Source of the DNA: Candidatus Fermentithermobacillaceae bacterium
Lineage (GTDB): Bacteria; Bacillota; Sulfobacillia; Fermentithermobacillales; Fermentithermobacillaceae
Assembly: GCA_012840345.1 (NCBI GenBank)
Contig: DULO01000093.1
Coordinates: forward strand, 65,788-109,994
Direction: 5' to 3'
Length of the DNA: 44,207 nt
The number at the start of each line of letters is the position of its first letter. Position 1 is the first letter of the stretch. Of this stretch, positions 18,167 to 27,310 are shown one piece after another. The notes under the pieces are model-generated. The model saw only the letters and a list, made by a program, of their open reading frames with translations, did not search any database and was not told the DNA's origin. The translations under genes and the position numbers were made by a program.

Positions 18167-20959
18167 CTACAACTTCAACAGGTGATGGCTGAGCCCGAGT
18201 TTCCGTGCCAAAGCCTCCTCGCGGCCGTGGCACGAGAACAGCAGGATCTGATGGCGCGCGGCCAAGGCCGACAGCACTTGCAGTACTCCCTCTAACCTGC
18301 GGTCATCGTATTGGACAAAGGAATCATCCAAGAAGAGCGGGAAGCCGTCCTTCTTCGTGATGACTTCGGCGATGGCCACCCGGAGAGCGAAATAGCACTG
18401 GTCCAGGGTCCCGGCGGACAAAGCGTCTATGCTTACCAGGTTCCCCGTGTCCGGGTGCGCGACGCTCATTTGCAGGTCGGCAGATACCTTAAGCGCTTGG
18501 TAGCGGTTGTTGGTGATGGCCGCCAGGATCTCTCCGACCCGCTGGTTCAGAGCAGGAGCGAACTCTCTGCGTATACCCTTGGACAGGTCCTCCAAGGTGG
18601 AGTAAGCCAGGTCAAGGGCATCCCTATCAAGCGACATTTCTGACTCGAGCTCAAGGTAGCGGGCGGTCTCTTCCTCAATCTGGGCAAGAGAACGGCCCTC
18701 TTCGCTCCTGAGTTTGATCCCACGTTGAATGGATGCCAGTTCCGAGTTAATCTCGGCGAGCCGCGCTTTCACCTCATCAAGCTGCTGCCTTTTCTCCTCG
18801 TAGGCTTTCTGGCCTCCTTCAGGCAGCGGCTGAGCTTCGGGTATCTCGCCCAGCCTCGCCTCAAGGTCTCGCATTTCCGAGACCAAGTCTTCCAGAGACC
18901 GTCCCATCAGGAGGTCTTCCCTGCGCCGGAGGACTTCGTCCAGCGACCGCTTTAGGTCGTCATACTCCTCTTTGGCCCGCGCTTTCTCCATAAGCTCCTG
19001 AGCCGAAGAGACTTTGGCCGACGCGAGCAGCGCGCTCTCTCTTTGCAGAAGACCTTCCAGCCTCGCCCTGAGCTCTCCCAACGACTCTCTCGTCTCCTGC
19101 AAGCGCTCCGAAACCACTCGTTTCCCTTGGACCGCCGAAGCCAACTCCGATAGGTCTCTCTTCAACGATTCAACTGCCGAGTCGCTCACGTACTCGTTGG
19201 GGCCGATGGTGCCGGAGCTCCGCAACACCGAGAGCAGCTCCTTTTCGGCGGCGGCGTACTCCTGGGACGCCTCAAACCAGTAGTTTTGGGCAACCTCGTA
19301 CTTGTCCTTAGCGTTTTTCAACCTTGCCCGGACGGCGGCGGCTTCCCTGGATAAAGCCCGGAGCTGCTCAGGGGATGATACGCCCAAGCCGGCAAGGTAC
19401 TGGGACAAGGCCCGCCTGGCTTCCTCGACCCGTTCTTCCTGTTCTTTTACGAATCTTTCTTTCTCCGCCAGGACGGCCTCGTCGTCACGCCTCGCTTTGG
19501 CGGCCCTGCTTTGTCTGTAGAGTCCGAAGGCGAACATGGCCACAGCTACGGCGAAAGCGGGAACAGCCACAGGCCACCCCATCACCGTAAACACTACCGC
19601 GACCGCCAGAACCCCGAGGGACAGTCCATAGAGCCAGCCGGATGTCCCGCCGGGATGCCTAGATAGGACTTGAGCCCTCGTTCGCTCGGCTTCGACAGCC
19701 AGGCTATCCTTTTGCTTTTCCGCGATTTGGACGATAGACTGAAGCTCTTCTGCCTGCTTGATGGTCTCTTCGTTGAAGTCCCTGTCTAGTAGTCCGCACG
19801 TCTCGGTCTCTTCTTCCGCCGCCCTTAGTTCCTTCCTGGCGTCGTTGGCGACCCTCTCGCTCTTTGACGCGGTGGCTTTAGCCGAAAGATACCTGGTATA
19901 CATGGAAGCGAGGGCGGCCGCGTCAACGTTCACGGCCTGTACTCGTGATAAGCGGTCCAGTATCGCGTCGTAGTTCTTGGCTTTCTCTTGAAGGGCGTCC
20001 AGTTCCGCCTCGACCTCGCGGCATCTTTGGCTTAGAGACTCCTTCTCCTGAAGAATGGACTTGTAATTCCCCTCCTCGTCTTTGGGCAGGTCCTTGGCCC
20101 ACTCCCTCTCGGCCAGAGAATCCCGCAACCCCCTGGCCTTCTCATCTAACGCGGTTACCTGGGCCAAGAGGTCGGCTAGCAGTAAGTACCGTGTCCGGTC
20201 CAGATCGGCTTGACGGTCCCTACACTCTTCCTCAAGCCGGTCCCTATTCCGGCTCAGGGACGACGCCTCGATGAGCCAATCCCTCACTTGCTCCTCCCTG
20301 GCGGCGGCGTCTTGGGCTTCCTTCTTGAGTTCAGCCAGGCGCTGCATGACGACGTCCAAGCGTTGCTTCGTGCTCCTGGGGGACTTTATCTTGTTCCGCT
20401 CCTCAATGAGGGCGGATAGAGCTTTGGTCAGTGAGACGTCCTCGGCTCCGCCTTGGAGGATGTCGCCCAGCTTGCCTTGGATCTCCGTGCCCAAGCCGGG
20501 CTCTTGCGTGCTCCCCAGCTGGCGGATCCAGACCGTGTTTCGAAACTCCATGGCGGAAAGCCCCAGGTGGCGCTGGGCAAAGTCATATTCCTTGCGGGAG
20601 TCCTGGCTAAACCTGCGGGTTATGTCCTCTCCCGTGTCATCGTCGTAAATCCTGACCAGGTCCGGGTCAAACGAACGCTCAACCCGGTAGTTCGCGCCGT
20701 CCGCCTCATATCCGATCACGCCCCGGTACTCGCTGCCCGACCACGGGCGGTACCTGTCGAACTCGGGAAGCCTGGATATCCTGGACTTTCCCTCTTTCTT
20801 GAAACCGTAAAGCATCCCGTGGATGAAGGCTTCCAGCGTGGATTTTCCGGCTTCGTTGTCCCCAACGATAAGGTTAAGCCCGTCTTGCAGGACTATCGGT
20901 TCTTTCAGATGGAACTTACCGAAGGCGGCCGGCAAAAGGTATCGAAGCTTCAATTCCAC
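18167..20959 (-). CDS. YhaN/SbcC-like AAA ATPase with central membrane segment
   Basis: The product is 930 residues. Walker A VGDNEAGKST lies at about residues 32-41. Long coiled-coil arms occupy most of residues 170-790. They are interrupted at about 440-485 by a hydrophobic hairpin (WLYGLSLGVLAVAVVFTVMG ... AVAVAMFAFGLY), as in Bacillus YhaN. The C-terminal lobe has a signature-like IDALSAGTLDQCYFALR, Walker B FPLFLDDSF and a His switch in LFSCHGREE. There is no central zinc hook CxxC. It overlaps the yhaO-like gene by 10 bp, implying translational coupling and a two-protein nuclease-ATPase complex, probably near the membrane, for DNA end processing. Substrate unknown. Confidence 0.88.
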   Translation of the reverse strand: MELKLRYLLPAAFGKFHLKEPIVLQDGLNLIVGDNEAGKSTLEAFIHGMLYGFKKEGKSRISRLPEFDRYRPWSGSEYRGVIGYEADGANYRVERSFDPDLVRIYDDDTGEDITRRFSQDSRKEYDFAQRHLGLSAMEFRNTVWIRQLGSTQEPGLGTEIQGKLGDILQGGAEDVSLTKALSALIEERNKIKSPRSTKQRLDVVMQRLAELKKEAQDAAAREEQVRDWLIEASSLSRNRDRLEEECRDRQADLDRTRYLLLADLLAQVTALDEKARGLRDSLAEREWAKDLPKDEEGNYKSILQEKESLSQRCREVEAELDALQEKAKNYDAILDRLSRVQAVNVDAAALASMYTRYLSAKATASKSERVANDARKELRAAEEETETCGLLDRDFNEETIKQAEELQSIVQIAEKQKDSLAVEAERTRAQVLSRHPGGTSGWLYGLSLGVLAVAVVFTVMGWPVAVPAFAVAVAMFAFGLYRQSRAAKARRDDEAVLAEKERFVKEQEERVEEARRALSQYLAGLGVSSPEQLRALSREAAAVRARLKNAKDKYEVAQNYWFEASQEYAAAEKELLSVLRSSGTIGPNEYVSDSAVESLKRDLSELASAVQGKRVVSERLQETRESLGELRARLEGLLQRESALLASAKVSSAQELMEKARAKEEYDDLKRSLDEVLRRREDLLMGRSLEDLVSEMRDLEARLGEIPEAQPLPEGGQKAYEEKRQQLDEVKARLAEINSELASIQRGIKLRSEEGRSLAQIEEETARYLELESEMSLDRDALDLAYSTLEDLSKGIRREFAPALNQRVGEILAAITNNRYQALKVSADLQMSVAHPDTGNLVSIDALSAGTLDQCYFALRVAIAEVITKKDGFPLFLDDSFVQYDDRRLEGVLQVLSALAARHQILLFSCHGREEALARKLGLSHHLLKL

Positions 20960-22125
20960 CGCCTCCCTCTAAGAAGTACCTTTCCTTGACGCAGCGCGTC
21001 GAGCCCGTAGTAGATGGCCAGCTCGGCTATCTCCGCGCCCCGCGAGTCGCCCTGGGCCCGCCGCTCGTCCGCCATTTCGCGGAGGTGCCTTACGAACCTT
21101 CCCTCCAGGCTTTGATTGTCGGGATCGGCCAAGGCTTGCAGGTCATAGTCCGGCCAGTAATCGGTGGATATTCGTAGGGAGAAAAACTCGCCCGAGAGTT
21201 CCCTCTCCAAAGACTGGGTTTCAAAGGAGATCTCCGGTTCAACCCGCCCGGTGAGGGTTATCGCCCACAAGTCCCTCTTACGCGCCTCGGGCGCGTCCAC
21301 GCTCAAAATGGCGTTGCGGACGCGTTCTTCAGTGTCCAGTCCGGTTATGTCAACCTCCGCGGATTTCATCTGCCGTTTGGCTATGGGCTTGAATTCGGGT
21401 TTCACCGAGAAATCCCCGCGGGCGGTTTTTTCCGCGGTCACAAGATAGATGCCGCGCTCGCCTTTGTCTCCGAAATCCAAAGGCTCCGGGCATCCCGCGT
21501 AGACAGCCGCAGTATCGCCCAACCGTACGCTTGACGGGGCGTGGATATGGCCTAAAGCCAGGTAGTGGATTCCCGAACCGATAACGTCCTCCGGGTAGAT
21601 GGGCAGGTACTCGGACCCCTCCAAAGAGCGGTTCACCAGTTCACCATGAACCAGCATCAAGTTCAAGAGGTCGGAGCGTCTGGCGTGAAAGCCCCGGAGG
21701 AGCGGTTCCGTCTCCCGGTATGTAGTCCATCCCCGTCCGTACACCGCCACGCCCTTGTCCTCCATGACTACCTCCGACCACTCAGGTGAGAGCAACACGG
21801 TCACGTTTTTCGGCCACGGGGTGCTGAGGTATAGGGAGTCCTTAAGGACCGGGTCGTGGTTACCGGGAGCTGCAAATACTCTGGTATCGGGTATGGAGCC
21901 CAGAGCTTCGGCGGCCTCCCGCGCCCAGGAAGGTCTCGCGTACTTGTGCTCAAATAGGTCGCCTGAGATGAGGAGCAGGTCTGCCTTTTCCTCCCGGGCA
22001 ATCTCCACTATTCGAAAGAGGGTCTCTTCAATCTCTTTCCGCCTCGTAAGCGCCTTTTCGGGACCCAACTCAAGCGAGGCGGGCCTGCCCGCGTGGATAT
22101 CCGCGCAGTGCACAATCTTAATCAT
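20950..22125 (-). CDS. YhaO/SbcD-like DNA repair metallophosphoesterase
   Basis: The product is 391 residues. Metallophosphoesterase motifs occur in order: CADIHAG (D-x-H), LLISGDLFEH (GD), APGNHDP (GNHD), MLVHGEL and LALGHIHAP (GHxH), so the dinuclear metal site looks complete. It is the nuclease partner of the YhaN-like ATPase. The C-terminal domain (after about residue 270) probably caps the active site or binds DNA. The start is ATG 22125 with GGAGG 7 nt upstream. First gene of the pair; no promoter was confidently placed in the gap ahead of it. Confidence 0.9.
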   Translation of the reverse strand: MIKIVHCADIHAGRPASLELGPEKALTRRKEIEETLFRIVEIAREEKADLLLISGDLFEHKYARPSWAREAAEALGSIPDTRVFAAPGNHDPVLKDSLYLSTPWPKNVTVLLSPEWSEVVMEDKGVAVYGRGWTTYRETEPLLRGFHARRSDLLNLMLVHGELVNRSLEGSEYLPIYPEDVIGSGIHYLALGHIHAPSSVRLGDTAAVYAGCPEPLDFGDKGERGIYLVTAEKTARGDFSVKPEFKPIAKRQMKSAEVDITGLDTEERVRNAILSVDAPEARKRDLWAITLTGRVEPEISFETQSLERELSGEFFSLRISTDYWPDYDLQALADPDNQSLEGRFVRHLREMADERRAQGDSRGAEIAELAIYYGLDALRQGKVLLRGRRWN

Positions 22126-22250
22126 AGCTTGTCCTCCAGGAAGCCAACTAGTAGCCTTTCAAGGAACTCGTCATATGAACACGTTAACCAAGACCGGTTC
22201 ATGACGGTTCAAGGCAATGACTTCGCTTCCACGAGACCCATATCCTTCAC

Positions 22251-22272
22251 AAAAAAACGCCTTGAGGAAGGC
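22251..22272 (-). terminator. Rho-independent terminator after the activase gene
   Basis: On the minus strand GCCTT-CCTC-AAGGC followed by GTTTTTTT (plus-strand coordinates 22272 to 22251). It lies 165 nt beyond the activase stop, so the transcript would carry a 3' UTR containing the 22-bp periodic repeats. Confidence 0.75.
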
Positions 22273-22413
22273 TTAAAGGCAGCGTAAACGTGGCTAGAAA
22301 GCAGCGCAAAGACAGGGCAAAAGCAGCCCCGAAGATCGCTCGGAGGCAGCACAGTAACAATACGAAGGCGGCTTAACACATGCCGGAAAGCGGGTTGAGA
22401 GCAGAGCGAAGCC
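22273..22413. repeat. Degenerate 22-bp tandem repeat in the 3' UTR of the activase gene
   Basis: A RRGCRGC-type core recurs at 22279, 22301, 22323, 22346, 22368 and 22390 (spacings 22, 22, 23, 22, 22), with a weaker seventh near 22411. Sequence between cores is A-rich but poorly conserved. It fills most of the gap between the activase stop and its terminator. No gene is seen in it. Confidence 0.55.
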
Positions 22414-22436
22414 TTCGTGCGCTCACTAGACGCCTA

Positions 22437-23459
22437 CTAGATAACCTTGGCGGAATGAGCGTCCGTCTTTTCAGAGGGACTTTTCCTGCTCAAGTCCTCC
22501 CACTTGCCGCACCTGGAACCCCACCGGGCGACAGGGGCCTGGTCTATGAGGATTTCTTGAATCTCGCAGTTGTTGGCGCAATCAGAGCACGGGAAGCCTT
22601 GGCTTACGGCGGTAAACCTCGCTATCCTGGATACACCCCTGAAGCGAGTCTCGGGAATCCGGTCTTCTATGAACCTCTCCTTTGCGATAAGCGCCGCTCC
22701 AAAGGCTCCCATGACTTTGAAATGGGGCGGCACGGTCACTTCCAGGCCAATCTTGTCTTCCAAGGCTTTCTTGATGCCCTTGTTGGCGGCCACTCCGCCC
22801 TGAAAAAGCACTCTCGGACGGATCTTCTGCCCCCTGGCTACATTGGTGATGTAGTTGGTGGCCAGCGCGGCGCAAAGCCCGGCTATCAGGTCTTCTTTCC
22901 TGTAGCCCATCTGCTGCTTGTGGATGAGGTCCGATTCGGCGAAAACCCCGCAGCGCCCGGCGATCCTTGCGGGCGAACGGGACTTGAGCGCCCATTCGCC
23001 GAACTCCTCTATGGGGATGCCCAGGCGGGTCGCTTGGTGGTCCAAGAACGACCCCGTACCTGCGGCGCAAACGGTGTTCATATTGAAACTGACAGGGTAG
23101 CCCGATTGGAAGAACACTATCTTTGAGTCCTGTCCTCCGATGTCAATGAGTGTCCCGACATCGGGAAAGAGGTGCGAAGCGGCGCGGGCGTGGCAGGAAA
23201 TCTCGTTTTTCACGACGTCGGCTCCCGCGATGACCTTCGCCAGTTCTCTCCCGGATCCGGTGGCCCCGACCGCCTGAATCTTGTCGGTGATGCCCTGGGC
23301 GTCCAGGTGCCTGAAGCCTGTTTGAAGCGCTCCGATAGGGCCGCCCTCATTGCGGATGTAGTCTTCGAAGATGATGCTGTCATCGCTGTCTATAACCACT
23401 ACTTTGGTGGTGACGCTTCCTACGTCGATCCCTAAGAACCTGTGTCCTTTACGAACCAT
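22437..23459 (-). CDS. Acyl-CoA dehydratase activase (HgdC/BadF-type ATPase)
   Basis: ASKHA-fold ATPase that couples ATP hydrolysis to low-potential electron transfer through a [4Fe-4S] cluster. The product is 340 residues. Visible motifs are FLGIDVGSVTTKVVVID (phosphate 1), TLIDIGGQDSKIV (phosphate 2), the cluster-ligand cysteines in NTVCAAGTGSF and IAGRCGVFAES, and LFQGGVAANKG (adenosine). It has an extra Cys-containing C-terminal tail (FPCSDCANNCEIQ). The start ATG overlaps the upstream partner gene by 11 bp, so the two proteins are very likely made together. The enzyme it activates is not identified. Oxygen sensitivity is expected for the family and fits an anaerobe. Confidence 0.92.
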   Translation of the reverse strand: MVRKGHRFLGIDVGSVTTKVVVIDSDDSIIFEDYIRNEGGPIGALQTGFRHLDAQGITDKIQAVGATGSGRELAKVIAGADVVKNEISCHARAASHLFPDVGTLIDIGGQDSKIVFFQSGYPVSFNMNTVCAAGTGSFLDHQATRLGIPIEEFGEWALKSRSPARIAGRCGVFAESDLIHKQQMGYRKEDLIAGLCAALATNYITNVARGQKIRPRVLFQGGVAANKGIKKALEDKIGLEVTVPPHFKVMGAFGAALIAKERFIEDRIPETRFRGVSRIARFTAVSQGFPCSDCANNCEIQEILIDQAPVARWGSRCGKWEDLSRKSPSEKTDAHSAKVI

Positions 23460-25716
23460 GTTTTTGAGCTCTCTTTCTCCTTCCCGCCAGAAGGTCGCAA
23501 AACGCCTCGAGCCTGGTCTGAAGCCCTTGCACCCCGGTTTGCTCCGATATCATCAGGGACAACACCGGAATATCAAGCTCTTTGGACACCCTGACAAGCA
23601 CGTTCTGGGCTATAATCTCGGGCATGCACGTAAACGGGAATAGGTGCAGGACTCCGTCTATTTGGCGGGTCTTGGCGAGCACCGTCTCGCCCACAGACTC
23701 GCGCCCGTGCCCGCCCACGTCCGGCGCGAGGTACGGGGCGGCAGCCGCGGCTACTTGATGGTAGTTCTTGACCGCCCGAGGCATCTTCAAGAGGTGATAG
23801 GCGACCCACTCGCTGATCCCGAGGTTGTTGTACACCCTCACCCGTTCCTCAAGGGAACCCAGGATCTTCTCCGCGTCCTTGCTTGCAAAAGGCTCATTCA
23901 CGACGTAAATCTCGCCCACGATCAAGACGTTTATGGGGTCCACCGGATCGGTGGGGATCTTCTGTACCTCACGGGCAAACCGTATCAAAGTGCGTTCGAT
24001 GGCAAGGAACGACTTGGCCTCTCTGAGTTCCAAGAGGAATTGGGCAAACTTCTTGTCTCCCTCACCGCGGACACTCTCCCTTGCTCTGATCTCACGCAGT
24101 ATGTCGGAAGCCCTGTCCATGACCGCGAGTTTTCTGATGGCCAGCGCCAGGCCTCCCAGCGCTCTGGCCGCCCCGGTCCCGCCCGCTATTTCGTTGTATG
24201 CTTCCAAGAACGCCTTGCCCTTGTCCCTCCAGGGGAACGGCGAGTCCACCGCAACAAGGCGCACTTGGTATCCGGCCCTGTCGAGTATGGTCTGCATGAC
24301 CTGAGAGTACCAGCCCAGCCGGCATCTCCCCTTGCCCTGGATCATGAGAATCCGGTCTATCCCCCTGTCGGCGAGATACCTGACCTGCCCCAGTACGTTT
24401 ACCATGGGAGAACAGATGAACTCAGGCGCGAGCTCTTTCCCGGCCAGCGCCATGTCTTCGGTGACAGCCGGCGCGCGGACCACGGGAACTCTCATGTAGT
24501 TGAACATGGCTTCCAGGGCTATGCCCAAGTTGCCCATATTAACCAGGCCAAACGGCGCGGATGACGGCAGGCGCCTACCGGAGAATGCCGCAGCCCTGTC
24601 ACCGCCGACCGCCTGTCGCGCAATGTCCCCGCACTGAATGCGGCTGGATTGCTTCCTGTTGACGTCATGGGATTCGCGCGAATCCGCGGCAATCCGCTCC
24701 CCCGCCGCCGGTCTCACGGGAGCCGGCCGCACCGAATCCATGAACGCCTCAAGCCTCGTGATCAGCCCGGCGTCTCCGAAATGCTCATCCACCGCCAGGT
24801 TCAGGAGGGGGATCCCCTGGTTCTCCGCTTCCTTCACTATGTAGTTTTCGATGATGGACGCCGGCCCGCAGGAAAACGCCGTTACGAACACCATCCTTTC
24901 CACTTTCCTCTGCTTAAGGAGGTGCAAAGCGGCGCCGAGGATCCGGGCCTCTATAGTCCATGCCTTGTCTCCATCAGGTATTTCTTTGAGCGCTTCGTTG
25001 GCGTCCTCAACGGGGACTTCCTCTGGGGTGATCACGCTCCCGTAACCGCTTAGGACCTTCATCACTTTCTTGCCGAAGACGTCGTGGAGGATATAGGCGT
25101 GCCCCATGACCCCGGTTGTCCAGTGATCCCGGTGTCCATCCGGGTGTTCCTTCGCCCGCGCGAGTTCTCCTAAGTCCAGGCCGCAAGGATTGACGGAGCC
25201 CTCGATTACCTCGATTACCGGCGTCTTACTGGACGCGAGGTACCGCTCGGTCTTGCGCCACGCTTCGAGCCCCTTGTCAAGGGCGCGGTTCGCCAGTTCG
25301 GGATCGTCCACCCCCAGCCTGTGGGCGGCCTCGATCCACGACAGCCTCCACTTGTCAGGGTTGTCTTTGAAGTCGATGGTCGGGCTCAAGAGTCGTGAGT
25401 CGTCCAGCCCCAATCCGGCCTTCAGCATCGACGGCAGGCCGATCATCTTCGGGCAGCAATACGCGGTGTTTGAAAGAGATACCACCGTGGGCACAAGGAG
25501 AATGTCCGCTCCCCTGTCCAAGAGGTTCTTGGCGTGGGCGAACGCTACCTTGACCGACACGCAGGGCTCGTCGGTGGGACACAAATCCAAGTAAGTCAGG
25601 TCGTGTTCGCTGGTCCGCGGCGACTCAAGCCACAAGACGCCGAGTTCGTTGAGAAAGGACCTGATGAAAGGAAATAAATAATAGAAGCTCAGGCTTCTGG
25701 GAACGCCTACGCGCAT
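23449..25716 (-). CDS. Activase-related DUF2229/HgdB-like fusion protein
   Basis: The product is 755 residues. The N-terminal half starts MRVGVPRSLSFYYLFPFIRSF, typical of DUF2229, with cysteines in LDLCPTDEPC and AYCCPKMIGLP that could bind an iron-sulfur cluster. The second half (after about residue 385, FGLVNMGNLGIALEAMFNYM) resembles the 2-hydroxyacyl-CoA dehydratase (HgdB) fold. A low-complexity linker rich in Arg/Ala/Ser joins them (coding about 24550-24730). In several clostridia the two halves are separate genes, so a fusion is likely. The start is ATG 25716; a TTG at 25743 has no ribosome site. No ordinary dehydratase subunits lie nearby. Substrate unknown. Confidence 0.82.
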   Translation of the reverse strand: MRVGVPRSLSFYYLFPFIRSFLNELGVLWLESPRTSEHDLTYLDLCPTDEPCVSVKVAFAHAKNLLDRGADILLVPTVVSLSNTAYCCPKMIGLPSMLKAGLGLDDSRLLSPTIDFKDNPDKWRLSWIEAAHRLGVDDPELANRALDKGLEAWRKTERYLASSKTPVIEVIEGSVNPCGLDLGELARAKEHPDGHRDHWTTGVMGHAYILHDVFGKKVMKVLSGYGSVITPEEVPVEDANEALKEIPDGDKAWTIEARILGAALHLLKQRKVERMVFVTAFSCGPASIIENYIVKEAENQGIPLLNLAVDEHFGDAGLITRLEAFMDSVRPAPVRPAAGERIAADSRESHDVNRKQSSRIQCGDIARQAVGGDRAAAFSGRRLPSSAPFGLVNMGNLGIALEAMFNYMRVPVVRAPAVTEDMALAGKELAPEFICSPMVNVLGQVRYLADRGIDRILMIQGKGRCRLGWYSQVMQTILDRAGYQVRLVAVDSPFPWRDKGKAFLEAYNEIAGGTGAARALGGLALAIRKLAVMDRASDILREIRARESVRGEGDKKFAQFLLELREAKSFLAIERTLIRFAREVQKIPTDPVDPINVLIVGEIYVVNEPFASKDAEKILGSLEERVRVYNNLGISEWVAYHLLKMPRAVKNYHQVAAAAAPYLAPDVGGHGRESVGETVLAKTRQIDGVLHLFPFTCMPEIIAQNVLVRVSKELDIPVLSLMISEQTGVQGLQTRLEAFCDLLAGRRKRAQKHGS

Positions 25717-25786
25717 GAGGTGCTTCTTGCCACCTTCTCCCAATATTCCTAACGCAGGTATTATGCCCAGAAGAAGGTGGAGGTAG

Positions 25787-26731
25787 TCAGAACGCGGTGT
25801 CTTTGCGGATGAGGCTGACCTTTCCTACGCCGCAGCTTACTGTGAGGTCAAGTTTGGTGGTCGCGCTGTCATAACCCGGAGTGATCCACACGTCTCCGGA
25901 TTTCTCCAGGCCCTGCTTTGAGAAGTCGCGGGAAATGAGCCCGCCGCTTATGTCGATTCTTACTCCAGCGGACGCGGGGACGACGACCTTCACGTTCCCC
26001 ACGCCGCCCGTTACCAAAACCCCGGTTTTCTTCCCCGAAAGCCCGAGGTTTAGGTCGAGGCTAGTGACGCCCGCTGACAACACGACGTTCTCAACGTACA
26101 ACCGGCTGGCGTCCAACTTGAGGTTGGCGACGCCGCCGGTCAGATTGAGGCGAGTGGTCAGCGACGAATTGACTGCCAGAACCCATTCCTGTGTGCCTGC
26201 CTGGGAAGTATCGACTGGGACCGACGACTTAAGTGTGGCCTTCAAGGTGTCCCCGGAGGACACCTCTGTGACCACCGGCCCGTACTTGTCCCACCGCAGC
26301 TTACCCTGAAGCGCCCCGGGAGGATCGATGTCGTTAAGGTCGGGCAGTCCTGCGACCTCAACATCCATCCCGGGCGCTTCGCAGTTCAGTTCCAGCTTAG
26401 ACACGGCAGGTTCCAAGTCCAGAGACCAGTCTTTTTCCGAAACCTCCAGCTGCATCGTGGGAAAGAACCGGAATTGCCAGCTTCTCTGGAACACGCCGTT
26501 GTTTGCGTACGGGTTCATGGCTCCCAGAATAAGTATGGCGATGATGGCCAGGGAAAGGCCGGGTATCTTCCACCGGGACAACGCTATCTGCACGCCCAAG
26601 CCTATCAGGAGCACCGGCCAGTAAGTGAGCGCCGCTCCCCATACGTCCCACGGGAGAGAGCCGGTTGTATTCATCAAGAGGATAATGCCGATAACGACCA
26701 GCGTAAGGCCGTTTAGCAGGCGACTAACCAC
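25787..26731 (-). CDS. LiaF-like transmembrane protein (cell-wall-active antibiotic response family)
   Basis: The product is 314 residues. Three to four N-terminal TM helices (about residues 5-70, including LTLVVIGIILLMNTTG and WPVLLIGLGVQIAL) resemble DUF5668. The C-terminal half is beta-rich and ends LDLTVSCGVGKVSLIRK, typical of LiaF/toast-rack proteins. LiaF in Bacillus inhibits the LiaRS envelope-stress system. The start is GTG 26731 with GGGGAGG about 9 nt upstream, inside the end of the PspC gene. It is the last gene of a four-gene unit with an ECF sigma factor. Confidence 0.85.
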   Translation of the reverse strand: MVSRLLNGLTLVVIGIILLMNTTGSLPWDVWGAALTYWPVLLIGLGVQIALSRWKIPGLSLAIIAILILGAMNPYANNGVFQRSWQFRFFPTMQLEVSEKDWSLDLEPAVSKLELNCEAPGMDVEVAGLPDLNDIDPPGALQGKLRWDKYGPVVTEVSSGDTLKATLKSSVPVDTSQAGTQEWVLAVNSSLTTRLNLTGGVANLKLDASRLYVENVVLSAGVTSLDLNLGLSGKKTGVLVTGGVGNVKVVVPASAGVRIDISGGLISRDFSKQGLEKSGDVWITPGYDSATTKLDLTVSCGVGKVSLIRKDTAF

Positions 26732-26737
26732 GATGAA

Positions 26738-27307
26738 TTACCTCCCCTTTAAGGCGCCGAAAATGAGCGCAAAGCCCAACGCGATTATCGCTAACGGCCA
26801 CCAGCTTCTAAGCAGCTCGAAAGGCATCCTCCATACGTAGCGGGGGACAAAACTCCTAAGAAGCGCTATCACGCCTATGCCTATCAACAGGTAGCCGAAG
26901 AATTGCTTGCCCTTGTCGGATTCCCTATCCTCCGTGTTTGTCGTTCCAGGAGAAACGCTGGGAACGCTGGTTACCGGCGCGGTTCCGCTCTGCCCCAGTA
27001 TCTCATCTGCTGTAGGCGGCAGCGGTTCGGAAACCGGCGCGTACGAGTCCGCGGTCTGGGTTGTACCCTGGCTTGTCCTCTGACCTGCGCTCTGGGTCGT
27101 AGTCCTGTACGGTTCTGATGCCACTGCCGGCTCCTCGGGTATGATCACCCACGCGAGGATGTACGCGACAATAACCTGAGGCATGACCAGGCCTGCCAAG
27201 ATAAACAGGAGCCTCATTAGCGTGATGTCTATTCCGAAATACTCCGCGGTTCCGGCCGCCACCCCGCCGAGAACGCGGAACTGCCTTGACCTATAGAGCC
27301 GCTTCAA
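26738..27307 (-). CDS. PspC-domain membrane protein
   Basis: The product is 189 residues. The PspC domain is at residues 1-58 (KRLYRSRQFRVLGGVAAGTAEYFGIDITLMRLLFI, then an amphipathic/TM segment ending VIIPEEP). A Ser/Thr/Pro-rich linker of about 60 residues follows. The C-terminal membrane pair FFGYLLIGIGVIALL and WWPLAIIALGFALIFG resembles DUF5668. PspC proteins sense or respond to membrane stress. It starts 3 bp after the anti-sigma stop and ends 6 bp before the LiaF-like start, a tight operon. Confidence 0.88.
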   Translation of the reverse strand: MKRLYRSRQFRVLGGVAAGTAEYFGIDITLMRLLFILAGLVMPQVIVAYILAWVIIPEEPAVASEPYRTTTQSAGQRTSQGTTQTADSYAPVSEPLPPTADEILGQSGTAPVTSVPSVSPGTTNTEDRESDKGKQFFGYLLIGIGVIALLRSFVPRYVWRMPFELLRSWWPLAIIALGFALIFGALKGR

Positions 27308-27310
27308 CGC

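Noticed and set aside
23644-24564. Plus-strand 306-codon open frame
   Set aside because: Antisense to the DUF2229/HgdB-like gene.
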